From positions 1-26,889 of the IMG/VR virus record IMGVR_UViG_3300031576_000252: 26,889 nt of DNA; one strand, written 5' to 3'. Under the pieces are notes generated by a model, which had not been told where the DNA came from, did not search any database, and saw nothing but the letters and a program-made list of their open reading frames with translations. Numbering within the stretch: the stretch's first letter is position 1; each line of letters begins with the position of its first letter. The translations under genes were made by a program, and so were the position numbers. Positions 7,148-13,030 of the stretch are shown one piece after another. Source of the DNA: a virus.

Positions 7148-7542
7148 AGATCAAGCGAGACGACCAGGCCCAGGGCTACCTCAAGCCCAGACAGCGCGCC
7201 ATCTCTTCCATCCTCGAGAAGTACCTCGGGATCACCGTAGAGGTCCTCCGACCCTCCGAGCTCCTCGGGGGGGGTGCCCAGCGGCAGGGCGGGATCCGTC
7301 CTCGGATCCCCCCGAGAGCGATCTCCCCCGAAGCGAGCGGCCTGAGCGAGCGAAGGGGCCTCGAGGAGCGGCGCCCCGCCGCGACGCAGGACCTCCCTAC
7401 CTCCACGCTCGAGCGCGCGGTCGACGAACTTACGGAGCCGCTCCCACCTCGCCCTTCGGTTCCGCCGGCACGTTCGCCGTCATCCCCGAAGGAGCTGCCT
7501 CCGGCTCCTTCCGCTCCGCGCTCGGCGTCGACACCGCCTTGA
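6982..7542 (+). CDS. VRR-NUC-like PD-(D/E)XK nuclease
   Basis: A GGAGGT ribosome binding site precedes the ATG. The N-terminal ~95 residues carry the VRR-NUC pattern: SRAEHAVIRQLLDEGHEV, then the catalytic D in GWPDLVALRDG, then E-x-K in FIEIKRD, then a Gln-containing helix (LKPRQRAISSILEKYLG) and a final strand. VRR-NUC proteins are stand-alone, magnesium-dependent structure-specific nucleases common in phages, usually linked to recombination or replication. After residue about 95 comes a long Pro/Arg/Ser-rich tail. Its last 112 bp overlap the minus-strand gene 7430-7744, so the tail may not be conserved. Hairpins at 7264-7316 lie at the domain/tail boundary. Confidence 0.82.
   Translation: MRSLGPFWTRGGRKIRSHSRAEHAVIRQLLDEGHEVWNNGWPDLVALRDGKIRFIEIKRDDQAQGYLKPRQRAISSILEKYLGITVEVLRPSELLGGGAQRQGGIRPRIPPRAISPEASGLSERRGLEERRPAATQDLPTSTLERAVDELTEPLPPRPSVPPARSPSSPKELPPAPSAPRSASTPP
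7264..7316. repeat. Overlapping alternative hairpins inside the VRR-NUC gene
   Basis: CTCGGGGGG (7264-7272) pairs with CCCCCCGAG (7308-7316). A second hairpin, GGGATCCG (7291-7298) with CGGATCCC (7303-7310) and a TCCT loop, uses part of the same 3' arm. The two structures therefore exclude each other over 7308-7310. This could affect transcription or translation, or be a by-product of GC-rich repeats. Confidence 0.45.
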
Positions 7543-7744
7543 AGAACTTCGCGAACGCCGGTCCCGGCACCACGAACTCACAGCTCTCCCACCCACGATC
7601 AGGATCCGTCGGCTCGTACCCCATCATCCAGTCGCCGTTCTCGCACCAGCGGGTACTAGCACCCACCTCCACGTTCCGCGCTGCCCCACACTCCACCGCC
7701 CGCATCGGACTCTCGAGTTCGTAGTACCCTTCGTAGTACCCCAT
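7430..7744 (-). CDS. Hypothetical protein, 104 aa, antisense to the VRR-NUC tail
   Basis: An AGGAGGT ribosome binding site sits 7 nt before the ATG at 7744. The product starts MGYYEGYYELESPM and is Tyr- and Gly-rich, with Cys residues (VECGAARN, WCENGDWMMGYEP) in the first two-thirds. It ends in a Pro/Ala-rich tail. No family is recognised. Its 3' 113 bp overlap the end of the VRR-NUC gene on the opposite strand. It is the only clear minus-strand gene between the packaging block and the plus-strand operon. Confidence 0.65.
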   Translation of the reverse strand: MGYYEGYYELESPMRAVECGAARNVEVGASTRWCENGDWMMGYEPTDPDRGWESCEFVVPGPAFAKFFKAVSTPSAERKEPEAAPSGMTANVPAEPKGEVGAAP

Positions 7745-7819
7745 CGCGTCGACCTCCTGTTCTGTTCGACCGAAGCGCCCACCACCCTACACTACCACCC
7801 CTACCCCGCGCCAGACCTC

Positions 7820-7866
7820 GGGGCCCCCCACAGGCTTTTAGAGCCCGTGACGCGAGGTGGGGCCCC
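7820..7866. repeat. Two GGGGCCCC palindromes, 39 bp apart
   Basis: Perfect octamers lie at 7820-7827 and 7859-7866, the second just before the weak ATG at 7867. They could pair with each other or bind a protein. Confidence 0.4.
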
Positions 7867-8061
7867 ATGTCATCCCAGAGCGCGGGCGCCGAGGACGGCA
7901 CCCCCCCCTTCACGCGGGGGGGGCGGTCGAGTCGAGCGGATGGGGGCGCGCCCGTCCGGCCGCGCCAAGAGGAGGAGCGGGCGCACGAGGCGTTATGCGG
8001 GCCGGTGCAAGCGAGCGCAAGTCAAGGCAGGGCAAGGGGTAGAGATTCCAGCGTCCGATAA
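7867..8061 (+). CDS. Possible 64-aa polar protein (weak)
   Basis: GAGGTG lies 7 nt before an ATG. The product (MSSQSAGAEDGTPPF...) is Arg/Gly/Ala-rich and probably disordered. Third-position GC is high in the first two-thirds and falls toward the end. The frame runs through a C8/G8 hairpin. It may be chance coding capacity in a GC-rich spacer. Confidence 0.25.
   Translation: MSSQSAGAEDGTPPFTRGGRSSRADGGAPVRPRQEEERAHEALCGPVQASASQGRARGRDSSVR
7901..7923. repeat. C8/G8 hairpin
   Basis: Eight C (7901-7908) and eight G (7916-7923) pair perfectly around the loop TTCACGC. This would be a very stable stem, but without a T-tract. Confidence 0.55.
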
Positions 8062-8351
8062 TGGTATGTATGTTGTACGCGACCTAGCTCCGCGTCGCGC
8101 CCCTTTCTCACTGCCGCTCGACCTCGGCTCCGCTCTACCCTCGGTCTAGGATGTTGCATTACCGTACGCCTACGAAGTTGCAATGCTATGCATCCTGCGG
8201 CGCATGATCGCGTCGAGCTAGACCCTCGGCACTCTCGCTCTCTGGCCTCTACTCGATGGGGAGAGCCATAGGTTTTACCGATAGGGTGGATAGGTAGGGC
8301 CGATGGGCTTTCGGGGATTTCAGGGTCGGGGGAGGCATAGAAAAAAAGTTC
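8062..8351. other. Non-coding, relatively AT-richer spacer upstream of the plus-strand operon
   Basis: No ORF with a ribosome binding site is visible. The stretch is the least GC-rich of the neighbourhood (for example around 8055-8080 and 8155-8190). It contains GTTGCA at about 8154 and 8176 and purine-rich direct repeats built on GATAGG and GATGGG at about 8279-8310, ending in an A-tract at 8340-8347. It could hold regulatory sites or an origin; there is no direct proof. Confidence 0.4.
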
Positions 8352-8380
8352 TTGACGTCGGATTTCCTCGTCTCTACAAG
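8352..8380 (+). promoter_or_regulatory. Sigma70-like promoter for the plus-strand operon
   Basis: TTGACG (8352-8357, 5 of 6 matches) and TACAAG (8375-8380, 4 of 6) are 17 bp apart. An A-tract immediately upstream (8340-8347) could act as an UP element. The first gene starts about 60 bp downstream. Confidence 0.7.
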
Positions 8381-8441
8381 GGGGGTCGTGAAGCGACTGG
8401 ACTACCGAACGCGCCGCTCCGGCGGCGGGAGGCTAGGCACG

Positions 8442-8639
8442 ATGGCGACCATGGATGAGACTGACCTCAGGATTGCGGAGTTCCTCGCCTCGCGCGGGGC
8501 GCACTTCGCGGCACAGAGCGCACTGAAGACGCTCCTGTACATGCGGGACGGGTCATACCGCGATCCGGTGGATGCGGCGGAAGACGCAAGGATCGTGTAC
8601 GAGCTGCTTCGGGGCCGTTGCACGGCGGCAGGAGGCTAG
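8442..8639 (+). CDS. Hypothetical protein, 65 aa, first gene of the plus-strand operon
   Basis: GGGAGG precedes the ATG at 8442. A longer frame back to 8352 would overlap the promoter and is not used. The product (MATMDETDLRIAEFLASRG...) is a compact helical protein with an acidic start and a basic C-terminal helix (YELLRGRC). No family is recognised. It ends in a GGAGGCTAGGC cassette in which the stop codon and the next gene's ribosome binding site are fused. Confidence 0.7.
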   Translation: MATMDETDLRIAEFLASRGAHFAAQSALKTLLYMRDGSYRDPVDAAEDARIVYELLRGRCTAAGG

Positions 8640-8641
8640 GC

Positions 8642-8932
8642 GTGACGAATCAATCTGTCGAGATGAAGTGTGCTTGCTCCTCTGGCGATCAGGCTGGTCG
8701 GACGTGGCTCCAGTCCGAGGAACATGCCTACACATACGGCGGTGCACAGGTCCGGCGAGGACGCGCGATCTACCCCGATGGCAAGGTTCGTGCAGTCCGT
8801 GCCGGAATCCCGGACACGTTTTTCACGGTCCCTGCCCACGGAAGGATTGCAGGGCGGTACGTTTCGGGCTACCTAACGCACAACGAGAAGGGTTGGAAGT
8901 TTCACTTCGCCTCGCGAGCGGCGGCGAGCTAG
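8642..8932 (+). CDS. Hypothetical protein, 96 aa
   Basis: The start is GTG at 8642, 2 bp after the previous stop, with GGAGG overlapping the upstream C-terminal codons. The N-terminal part has two close Cys residues (MKCACSSG) and the rest is beta-rich (RAIYPDGKVRAV, GRYVSGYLTHNEKGWKFHF). The pattern suggests a small soluble fold of unknown function. The stop lies in a GAGCTAGGC cassette. Confidence 0.65.
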   Translation: MTNQSVEMKCACSSGDQAGRTWLQSEEHAYTYGGAQVRRGRAIYPDGKVRAVRAGIPDTFFTVPAHGRIAGRYVSGYLTHNEKGWKFHFASRAAAS

Positions 8933-8934
8933 GC

Positions 8935-9141
8935 ATGGAAGACGAGGAGACCGACCTCGACCGTCTCCGGCGCGAGGCGGGTTTCGGCCGCCTTCGGCGC
9001 TTGCGTCTTGCTCCTGGCGAGCGCGCGCCGGGGCTTCCATTCGACGGCGGCGCGGCGGTGAAGGCTGGGGACGGGACGAACGAGGCGAGATTGCGGACGG
9101 AAGGACTACCCTTCGACGAGACGACGACGAAAGGAGATTGA
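8935..9141 (+). CDS. Hypothetical acidic/basic protein, 68 aa
   Basis: The ATG at 8935 is 2 bp after the previous stop. The N-terminal helix is highly charged (MEDEETDLDRLRREAG). The centre is Arg-rich, and the LPFD element occurs twice, about 24 residues apart (GLPFDGG and GLPFDET). No family is recognised. It may be a short linear-motif protein. Confidence 0.55.
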   Translation: MEDEETDLDRLRREAGFGRLRRLRLAPGERAPGLPFDGGAAVKAGDGTNEARLRTEGLPFDETTTKGD

Positions 9142-9145
9142 GACC

Positions 9146-9409
9146 ATGCAGGAACCCGACCAGGATCTATCGTTCGTTGATCTCCTCGCCTGGTGCTTTC
9201 GGTTCTTGGACGCACATCCGGACGCGCTCCTCTTCGTCAAGTGGACATGCGAGGGCTGCGGGGATCGCGCGACCTCGAACGAGCCGAACGCGATCCACCT
9301 GCTCGGCTACGAACACGCGGCGTGCGGCAGCATCAGCCATCCGAAGAAGTTCGGGGTGGTCGCCGCGATTTCGCGTGCTCGAACCGTCGGTTTTCCGTCG
9401 AACAACTGA
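9146..9409 (+). CDS. Hypothetical zinc-ribbon-like protein, 87 aa
   Basis: AAAGGAG precedes the ATG, in a GAGACCATG start context shared with 9878. The N-terminal part is an acidic helix (DLLAWCFRFLDAHPD). The middle has CEGCGDRA followed ~19 residues later by YEHAACG, a plausible Cys/His zinc site. The product ends in a basic tail. The function is unknown. Confidence 0.65.
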   Translation: MQEPDQDLSFVDLLAWCFRFLDAHPDALLFVKWTCEGCGDRATSNEPNAIHLLGYEHAACGSISHPKKFGVVAAISRARTVGFPSNN

Positions 9410-9423
9410 AAGGAAAGATGACC

Positions 9424-9855
9424 ATGCAACCCCGCCGATCCGCGCGGGCTCCCGTGTCCTGGGACTTTTCCCGGGTAGAGGACTTGAACAATTTCGTGGC
9501 GGTCCCCAACGGAACCCATCCTTGCGTAGTGCACGAGATGAAGAGGACCGCGGCGCGGGACGGTTCGGACCGATGGTGGATACGGTGGGTTGTGACCAAC
9601 GAGAGTCCGTGGGCGGGCCGTACCGCCGCGTGGGACTCGCTCACGTGGAACGAGCGCGGAATGCGGCGCGTGAAATGGGTTCTTGGTCGGCTCGGCTTCG
9701 ACGTGGCGGGCTGCATCGAGTTGGCGCCGAATGACCTCCTCGGGCGCAAGGCTCGCGTGACCGTGTTTGCCGAAGAATTCATCAATCGCGCGACGGGCGC
9801 GCGCACGATGCGCTCACGGGTGCCTTTTGCCGGGTACGAGAAGATCGAGGAGTAA
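9424..9855 (+). CDS. DUF669-like phage recombination-associated protein, 143 aa
   Basis: The product has the DUF669 plan: an N-terminal DFSRVEDLNN with a proline-containing strand (VAVPNGTHPCVV), a central RWVVTNESPWAGRTAAWDSLTWN, a helix (RRVKWVLGRLGF), then LLGRKARVTVFAEEF and RSRVPFAGYE. DUF669 proteins sit beside annealases and resolvases in phages and are considered single-stranded-DNA-binding-like. The start at 9424 gives good spacing from AAAGGA; an ATG 6 nt earlier is possible. A second protein of this type lies on the minus strand at 15207-15647. Unlike that one, this copy lacks an acidic -PF tip. Confidence 0.72.
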   Translation: MQPRRSARAPVSWDFSRVEDLNNFVAVPNGTHPCVVHEMKRTAARDGSDRWWIRWVVTNESPWAGRTAAWDSLTWNERGMRRVKWVLGRLGFDVAGCIELAPNDLLGRKARVTVFAEEFINRATGARTMRSRVPFAGYEKIEE

Positions 9856-9877
9856 CCTCCAACAGAAAGGCGAGACC

Positions 9878-10060
9878 ATGCAGCGATTTCAAGTCCGAAT
9901 GGTCCTGCGGAAAGAGACCCCGGGGACGCACGTTTACACGGAGCCGGTCCACGATGACGGGAGCCCGCCGAAACTGAGGACACTCTACCTCCCGAAATGG
10001 GTGCTCGGCACGACGCCGCCGCCGGCGGTGTTGGTGACGGTCGAGGAAGCGAAGGCATGA
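9878..10060 (+). CDS. Hypothetical protein, 60 aa
   Basis: AAAGG precedes a GAGACCATG start. The product is beta-rich (MQRFQVRMVLRKE, LRTLYLPKWVLG, AVLVTVEEAKA). No family is recognised. Its stop overlaps the next start by 4 nt. Such small strands-only proteins often accompany DUF669-type genes, but the role is unknown. Confidence 0.65.
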   Translation: MQRFQVRMVLRKETPGTHVYTEPVHDDGSPPKLRTLYLPKWVLGTTPPPAVLVTVEEAKA

Positions 10061-10392
10061 GCGACCGGGCGCTTCTGGGAACTTCGACCGGGTACGAATG
10101 GGAACTTGACCCGAACTTCCCCGAGGGTCGGGCTCGTCCCAAGGATCTCCCGTCGTCGCAATTCGCGCCCGATCTCTCGATCAACGGGATCTCCATGCAC
10201 GTCGAAGCGTACAAGGTCCGATGGTGGCGAGACGGCGAACTCGGGCGCATCCTGGTCGCCTGCGACGATAGTTTCGAGCGGGAGGTCGCGGCGATCTGCG
10301 ACCTCGAAGGCTCCGACTGTTGGCCTCAAGTTCACGAGCTTCCCGGCCTTCCCGGGGAATGGCTCGTGGTCGCCTTCCCCTATGGGGACTGA
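10057..10392 (+). CDS. Hypothetical protein, 111 aa
   Basis: The ATG overlaps the previous stop (ATGA). The product is soluble with alternating strands (HVEAYKVRWWRDGELGRILVAC) and ends EWLVVAFPYGD. It is acidic and has two Cys in the centre. No family is recognised. The last 11 bp overlap the next gene. Confidence 0.65.
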   Translation: MSDRALLGTSTGYEWELDPNFPEGRARPKDLPSSQFAPDLSINGISMHVEAYKVRWWRDGELGRILVACDDSFEREVAAICDLEGSDCWPQVHELPGLPGEWLVVAFPYGD

Positions 10393-10606
10393 CGGGCGGC
10401 GAATCGAGTTCGAGGGAGAAGCCTACGAGGTTCGGCCGTGCGGCTGCTGGCACACGTTGAAGGGCCATCGGGTCGAGGCGTGCGCGGCGCACCGGGGGCA
10501 AGCGCCCGGCCTACCGAGGCGGCTCCTCCTCTACGCCGAGGTGGCAGTAGCCTTCATGCTCGCGGCCTGCGCCTGGATCTTCTTCCGGCGTCGGCTCAAG
10601 CCCTAG
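10382..10606 (+). CDS. C-terminally membrane-anchored small protein, 74 aa
   Basis: The product starts MGTDGRRIEFEGEAYEV and has a Cys/His stretch (PCGCWH, CAAHRG) near residues 20-40. One C-terminal hydrophobic segment (LLLYAEVAVAFMLAACAWIFF) is followed by RRRLKP. The tail-anchor layout would place the N-terminal domain in the cytoplasm. It is the last gene before the terminator. Its 3' 96 bp overlap the resolvase-like gene on the other strand. The role is unknown. Confidence 0.65.
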   Translation: MGTDGRRIEFEGEAYEVRPCGCWHTLKGHRVEACAAHRGQAPGLPRRLLLYAEVAVAFMLAACAWIFFRRRLKP

Positions 10607-11155
10607 ATCCCCCTCCCGGCCCGCTTCCTCGAACGGGGGAGGCGGGCTCTTTCTTTCGGCGTCCAGACGCACCCATTCGAGCGCGCCCCTCGGAGCGTTC
10701 CCGATGGTGACGCACCACCGACCAGGCTGCATCGCCCCGAGGATGTCGAGGGAGAAGCCGCGCACTCGTTCCGGCCGATCAACGAGAACCCCCGTCAGCA
10801 CCTCGAAAACGGCGTCCGCCCGAGCGGGAACGTTGTGACTGACGCCTGCTCGCAGCCCCTTCACCCACGCGCGTACTGCTATTGTCACGGGTCCTGCAAC
10901 GGGTCCGGGATGACCTCCAAGCGCGACGAGCTTCCTTTTCCAAACCTCTCGAAGGTGAAACCTCGCGGCGTCGAGCCAGCGAACATAAGACTCGGGGCGG
11001 GCTAGGTAGGGGCGCCCGATGGTTCGACCGCACGCGGGGCACCACTTCCGGCTGCGGCCTTGCGGCTGCCACACGAGCTTTCGATGGGGTGAGCACGCAA
11101 GGGCGAGGGGGACCCAGAGGGTAAGGGGGGGAGTGAATCGTGGATCTCCTTCCAT
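10511..11155 (-). CDS. RusA-like Holliday junction resolvase (putative)
   Basis: RusA proteins cut Holliday junctions during phage recombination and DNA maturation. The central 100 residues follow the RusA plan: YVRWLDAARFHLREVWKRK, then a strand pair (VTIAVRAWVKG), then ARADAVFEVLTGVLVDRPERV, which corresponds to the D-x-D-N...D.L.GV..DD..V signature although the first aspartates are partly replaced. The N-terminus carries a zinc-ribbon-like CPACG with upstream Cys/His. The C-terminal ~45 residues are Pro/Glu-rich and overlap the convergent gene and terminator. The start is ATG at 11155, with GAGG 8 nt upstream, inside the preceding gene (154-nt overlap). It is the last gene of the leftward early operon. 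Confidence 0.55.
   Translation of the reverse strand: MEGDPRFTPPLTLWVPLALACSPHRKLVWQPQGRSRKWCPACGRTIGRPYLARPESYVRWLDAARFHLREVWKRKLVALGGHPGPVAGPVTIAVRAWVKGLRAGVSHNVPARADAVFEVLTGVLVDRPERVRGFSLDILGAMQPGRWCVTIGNAPRGALEWVRLDAERKSPPPPFEEAGREGDLGLEPTPEEDPGAGREHEGYCHLGVEEEPPR
10619..10657 (+). terminator. Intrinsic terminator of the plus-strand operon
   Basis: GCCCGCTTCCTC (10619-10630) pairs over 12 positions (two G-U) with GGGGAGGCGGGC (10636-10647) around the loop GAACG. It is followed by TCTTTCTTTC. It lies inside the 3' part of the minus-strand resolvase-like gene. Confidence 0.88.
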
Positions 11156-11511
11156 TCGGTGAACCTCGATTCCTTGAGAAGCGGAGACCAGACACGCCAG
11201 GGCTTCCTATCCCCTTTTGCGTGGACCTCGCACTCAATCCCGTAGCCCAAAAACTCGTCGACCCGCTCTCCCATGCGCCGGCGCCGGGCTGCCACGCCGT
11301 TGAGCGTGCTCACCGAGACGAGGAGCGGAGCTGTTCCGGCCCGGAAAACCAACAGGTCGGCGACACCAAAGAAGTCGGCAGAGTACACGAAGAACTTCTC
11401 GGGTCCAGCGTACCGGTACGCCTGGGCGGCCCGGAGGACCAGGGCGCCGGCGCGCTCGAAGGCGTCCTGCCGTTCTTTCTCGAGCCGGTTCCCCTTGCGA
11501 CGTGTGTTCAT
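11002..11511 (-). CDS. PD-(D/E)XK-fold resolvase-like protein lacking the canonical lysine
   Basis: The N-terminal ~115 residues follow the archaeal-resolvase-like/phage endonuclease plan: RKGNRLEKERQDAFERAGALVLR, then FFGVADLLVFRAG (the catalytic Asp position), then LLVSVSTLNGVAARRRRM. The position expected to hold E/Q-x-K reads S-V-S, so the canonical Lys is missing and only basic residues further on could substitute. It may be a non-catalytic DNA-binding relative, or a family with a migrated catalytic residue. The last 50 residues are Ser/Pro/Gly-rich and overlap the next gene. ATG at 11511. Confidence 0.6.
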   Translation of the reverse strand: MNTRRKGNRLEKERQDAFERAGALVLRAAQAYRYAGPEKFFVYSADFFGVADLLVFRAGTAPLLVSVSTLNGVAARRRRMGERVDEFLGYGIECEVHAKGDRKPWRVWSPLLKESRFTEWKEIHDSLPPLPSGSPSPLRAHPIESSCGSRKAAAGSGAPRAVEPSGAPT

Positions 11512-11526
11512 GTCAGAAGCGCGTCA

Positions 11527-11736
11527 TCAAGAAACCTCGTCGACTCGGCCGGTGCCGCCGCACTCGGCGCACCGCTCGCGCCGGTAAATCGGAGACGGAG
11601 GATCGCTGGCGCGATCGTAGCCGACGTACTCGTCCACGCGGCCCTCGCCGTAGCACGTCTCGCATGTGCCGCACCACCGCTCGTGCTCGCCGGTGGGGCC
11701 GACCGCCCCGGCACAGGTGCAGCGCGTCGCGCTCAC
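11527..11736 (-). CDS. DnaJ-type CxxCxGxG zinc microprotein, 69 aa
   Basis: Two CxxCxGxG-type knuckles are visible: CETCYGEGRV and CAECGGTGRV, spaced about 28 residues apart, plus an N-terminal C-x-C. This is the zinc-centre pattern of DnaJ central domains, here without a J-domain or peptide-binding domain. The GTG at 11736 overlaps the upstream stop (GTGA); a GTG at 11742 is also in frame. It is likely a small metal-binding adaptor. Its target is unknown. Confidence 0.65.
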   Translation of the reverse strand: MSATRCTCAGAVGPTGEHERWCGTCETCYGEGRVDEYVGYDRASDPPSPIYRRERCAECGGTGRVDEVS

Positions 11737-11855
11737 AGCCACACCGCCGCCGCGATGAGGGCGGCGAAGAAGAGGTAGTAGCCGAGGAGCCGCAGGAGTC
11801 CCCGCGAGAGCCCGGGCTTGCGGTCGAGGGGAGAGTTCACGCCGTGCTCGATCAT
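11733..11855 (-). CDS. Membrane microprotein, 40 aa
   Basis: GGAGGA lies 6 nt before the ATG. The product starts MIEHGVNSPLDRKPG and ends in a hydrophobic C-terminal segment (LLGYYLFFAALIAAAVWL). 4-nt overlaps join it to the genes on both sides. It is too short for functional assignment. Confidence 0.6.
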   Translation of the reverse strand: MIEHGVNSPLDRKPGLSRGLLRLLGYYLFFAALIAAAVWL

Positions 11856-12211
11856 CGAGAATCCTCCATCAGTAGGCGTATTCGAGTCGACTGCTCGACC
11901 TCTATCTCGGCAGCGTCTAGCTCCTCCCGTCCGCACTCGCAGCGCCAGGGCCGCTTCTCGCCGCCCCGCCAGCGCGTCCCGTCGGGGTCGCGGGACTTGG
12001 GGCAGCGCCCGTCATGGCGCTCGACGCACGAGAAGACGCCTCGATTCTGGTCGCAGTGCTGGTAGGCGACGAAGAAGCGGCGCAGGGCCGCGAGTTCGGT
12101 ACACTCTCGCGCCTGCCAAGAGGTCGATCCTTCGCGGACGCAATCCGGGCATGCGACCATCGTCGCATTGACCGACACGTCGAAATTGTGCTTGGAACAG
12201 ACTAGGCTCAT
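11852..12211 (-). CDS. Cys-rich hypothetical protein, 119 aa
   Basis: Cys pairs appear at the N-terminus (VCSKH, CPDC), in the middle (HCDQNRGVFSC, RCPK) and near the C-terminus (WRCECG), consistent with two or more zinc sites. The C-terminal helix is acidic and then basic. The ATG overlaps the previous stop (ATGA). The family is not recognised. DNA, RNA or protein binding through zinc is possible. Confidence 0.65.
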   Translation of the reverse strand: MSLVCSKHNFDVSVNATMVACPDCVREGSTSWQARECTELAALRRFFVAYQHCDQNRGVFSCVERHDGRCPKSRDPDGTRWRGGEKRPWRCECGREELDAAEIEVEQSTRIRLLMEDSR

Positions 12212-12579
12212 GCCTTGCCCTCCCGGATCTCGGCCGCGCGGATGCGGATCTTCGTACCGATCTCGGCATGGCAGAATCGACCACCCATCGTTCTACAAGT
12301 CGGATTACACAGATGGTTCTGACACACGAGGTATGCCTCCTCCATCGCCGCCACTGCCGCCTCGCGGGCGATCTCACGCAACGCCGAGCGCATCCGGCCA
12401 AGCACCTCGTCGGCGAGCCTGAGGCAACGAGTCTCTTCGTCGAGATCTTCATAGGGTCCAAGTGCGCGGGAGGGAATCTCTCGGCCTCGTTCCCGACAGG
12501 CGGCGAGATAGACCTCGTGGCATTGGGCCGGAGTCAAAGCGTGCGCGCGGGCGATCTCTTCGATGCGCTTCGCGTTCAT
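12208..12579 (-). CDS. Hypothetical helical protein, 123 aa
   Basis: The product starts MNAKRIEEIARAHALTPAQC and is almost entirely helical and charged (RLADEVLGRMRSALREIAREAAVAAMEEAY). A Cys cluster follows near residues 86-103 (VCQNHLCNPTCR, FCH). The longer frame to 13002 is a shadow. 4-nt overlaps lie on both sides. The family is unknown. Confidence 0.65.
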   Translation of the reverse strand: MNAKRIEEIARAHALTPAQCHEVYLAACRERGREIPSRALGPYEDLDEETRCLRLADEVLGRMRSALREIAREAAVAAMEEAYLVCQNHLCNPTCRTMGGRFCHAEIGTKIRIRAAEIREGKA

Positions 12580-12782
12580 CTCGTCGCTTCCTCCAGGCGC
12601 TCGTACGTCGCCTCGAACAGATCCGGCTTGATCGGCCAGGTGTCGTTCGTCACAGGATCCCGGAGAACCCAATCGCCCGCCTCGGCCCGGACGCGGCCGT
12701 GGGCGGTAGTGACCAACTCGGCGACCTCGACACGACGGGCAAGGACGACGATCGGCTTCTTCCGGACGCGGATCTCGTTCAC
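12576..12782 (-). CDS. PGDYG-type small phage protein, 68 aa
   Basis: The product starts VNEIRVRKKPIVVLA and contains AEAGDWVLRD followed by IKPDLFEATYE. This is the pattern of a widespread small phage/bacterial protein (RKKPVxVEA ... PGDWI ... PDIFxxTYE) with no established function. The GTG at 12782 is preceded by AAGGAGG and overlaps the previous stop (GTGA). Confidence 0.7.
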   Translation of the reverse strand: MNEIRVRKKPIVVLARRVEVAELVTTAHGRVRAEAGDWVLRDPVTNDTWPIKPDLFEATYERLEEATR

Positions 12783-13030
12783 GGTGCCTCCTTCGCCAAA
12801 AGCCACTTGCCGCGGTCCAGGGATTCGATCGCCGCCAGAGAGACGGCTGCGACCTGCACCAGTTCCTTCCGGTACTCCCCGAGTGCACTCTCAAGCACCG
12901 CCTTGGCCGCCTCGCCAGTTTCCTCATGGAGAATAGCGAGCCACTTGTAGGGATGGTGATTCTGCTCGCCCCACTTGGCGTCTTGACGGTGCCGTTCGTC
13001 AACCACGGCTTTCGTGAGTTCCTCGTTCAC
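12779..13030 (-). CDS. MazG-like NTP pyrophosphohydrolase-type protein, 83 aa
   Basis: The pattern DERHRQDAKWGEQ, then EETGE (E36-E40) and a second helix YRKELVQVAAVSLAAIESL, matches small phage MazG-like all-alpha NTP pyrophosphatases. These hydrolyse (d)NTPs to NMPs and may adjust nucleotide pools or (p)ppGpp-related signals. The second metal motif E-x-x-D is not clear here (E-x-x-x-V), so activity is uncertain. The GTG at 13030 has AAGGAGG and overlaps the previous stop. The C-terminus KEAP encodes the next gene's ribosome binding site. Confidence 0.7.
   Translation of the reverse strand: MNEELTKAVVDERHRQDAKWGEQNHHPYKWLAILHEETGEAAKAVLESALGEYRKELVQVAAVSLAAIESLDRGKWLLAKEAP

Noticed and set aside
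7745-8351. tRNA gene in the spacer
   Set aside because: Some GTTCGA-like loops occur, but no cloverleaf with anticodon and acceptor stem could be drawn.
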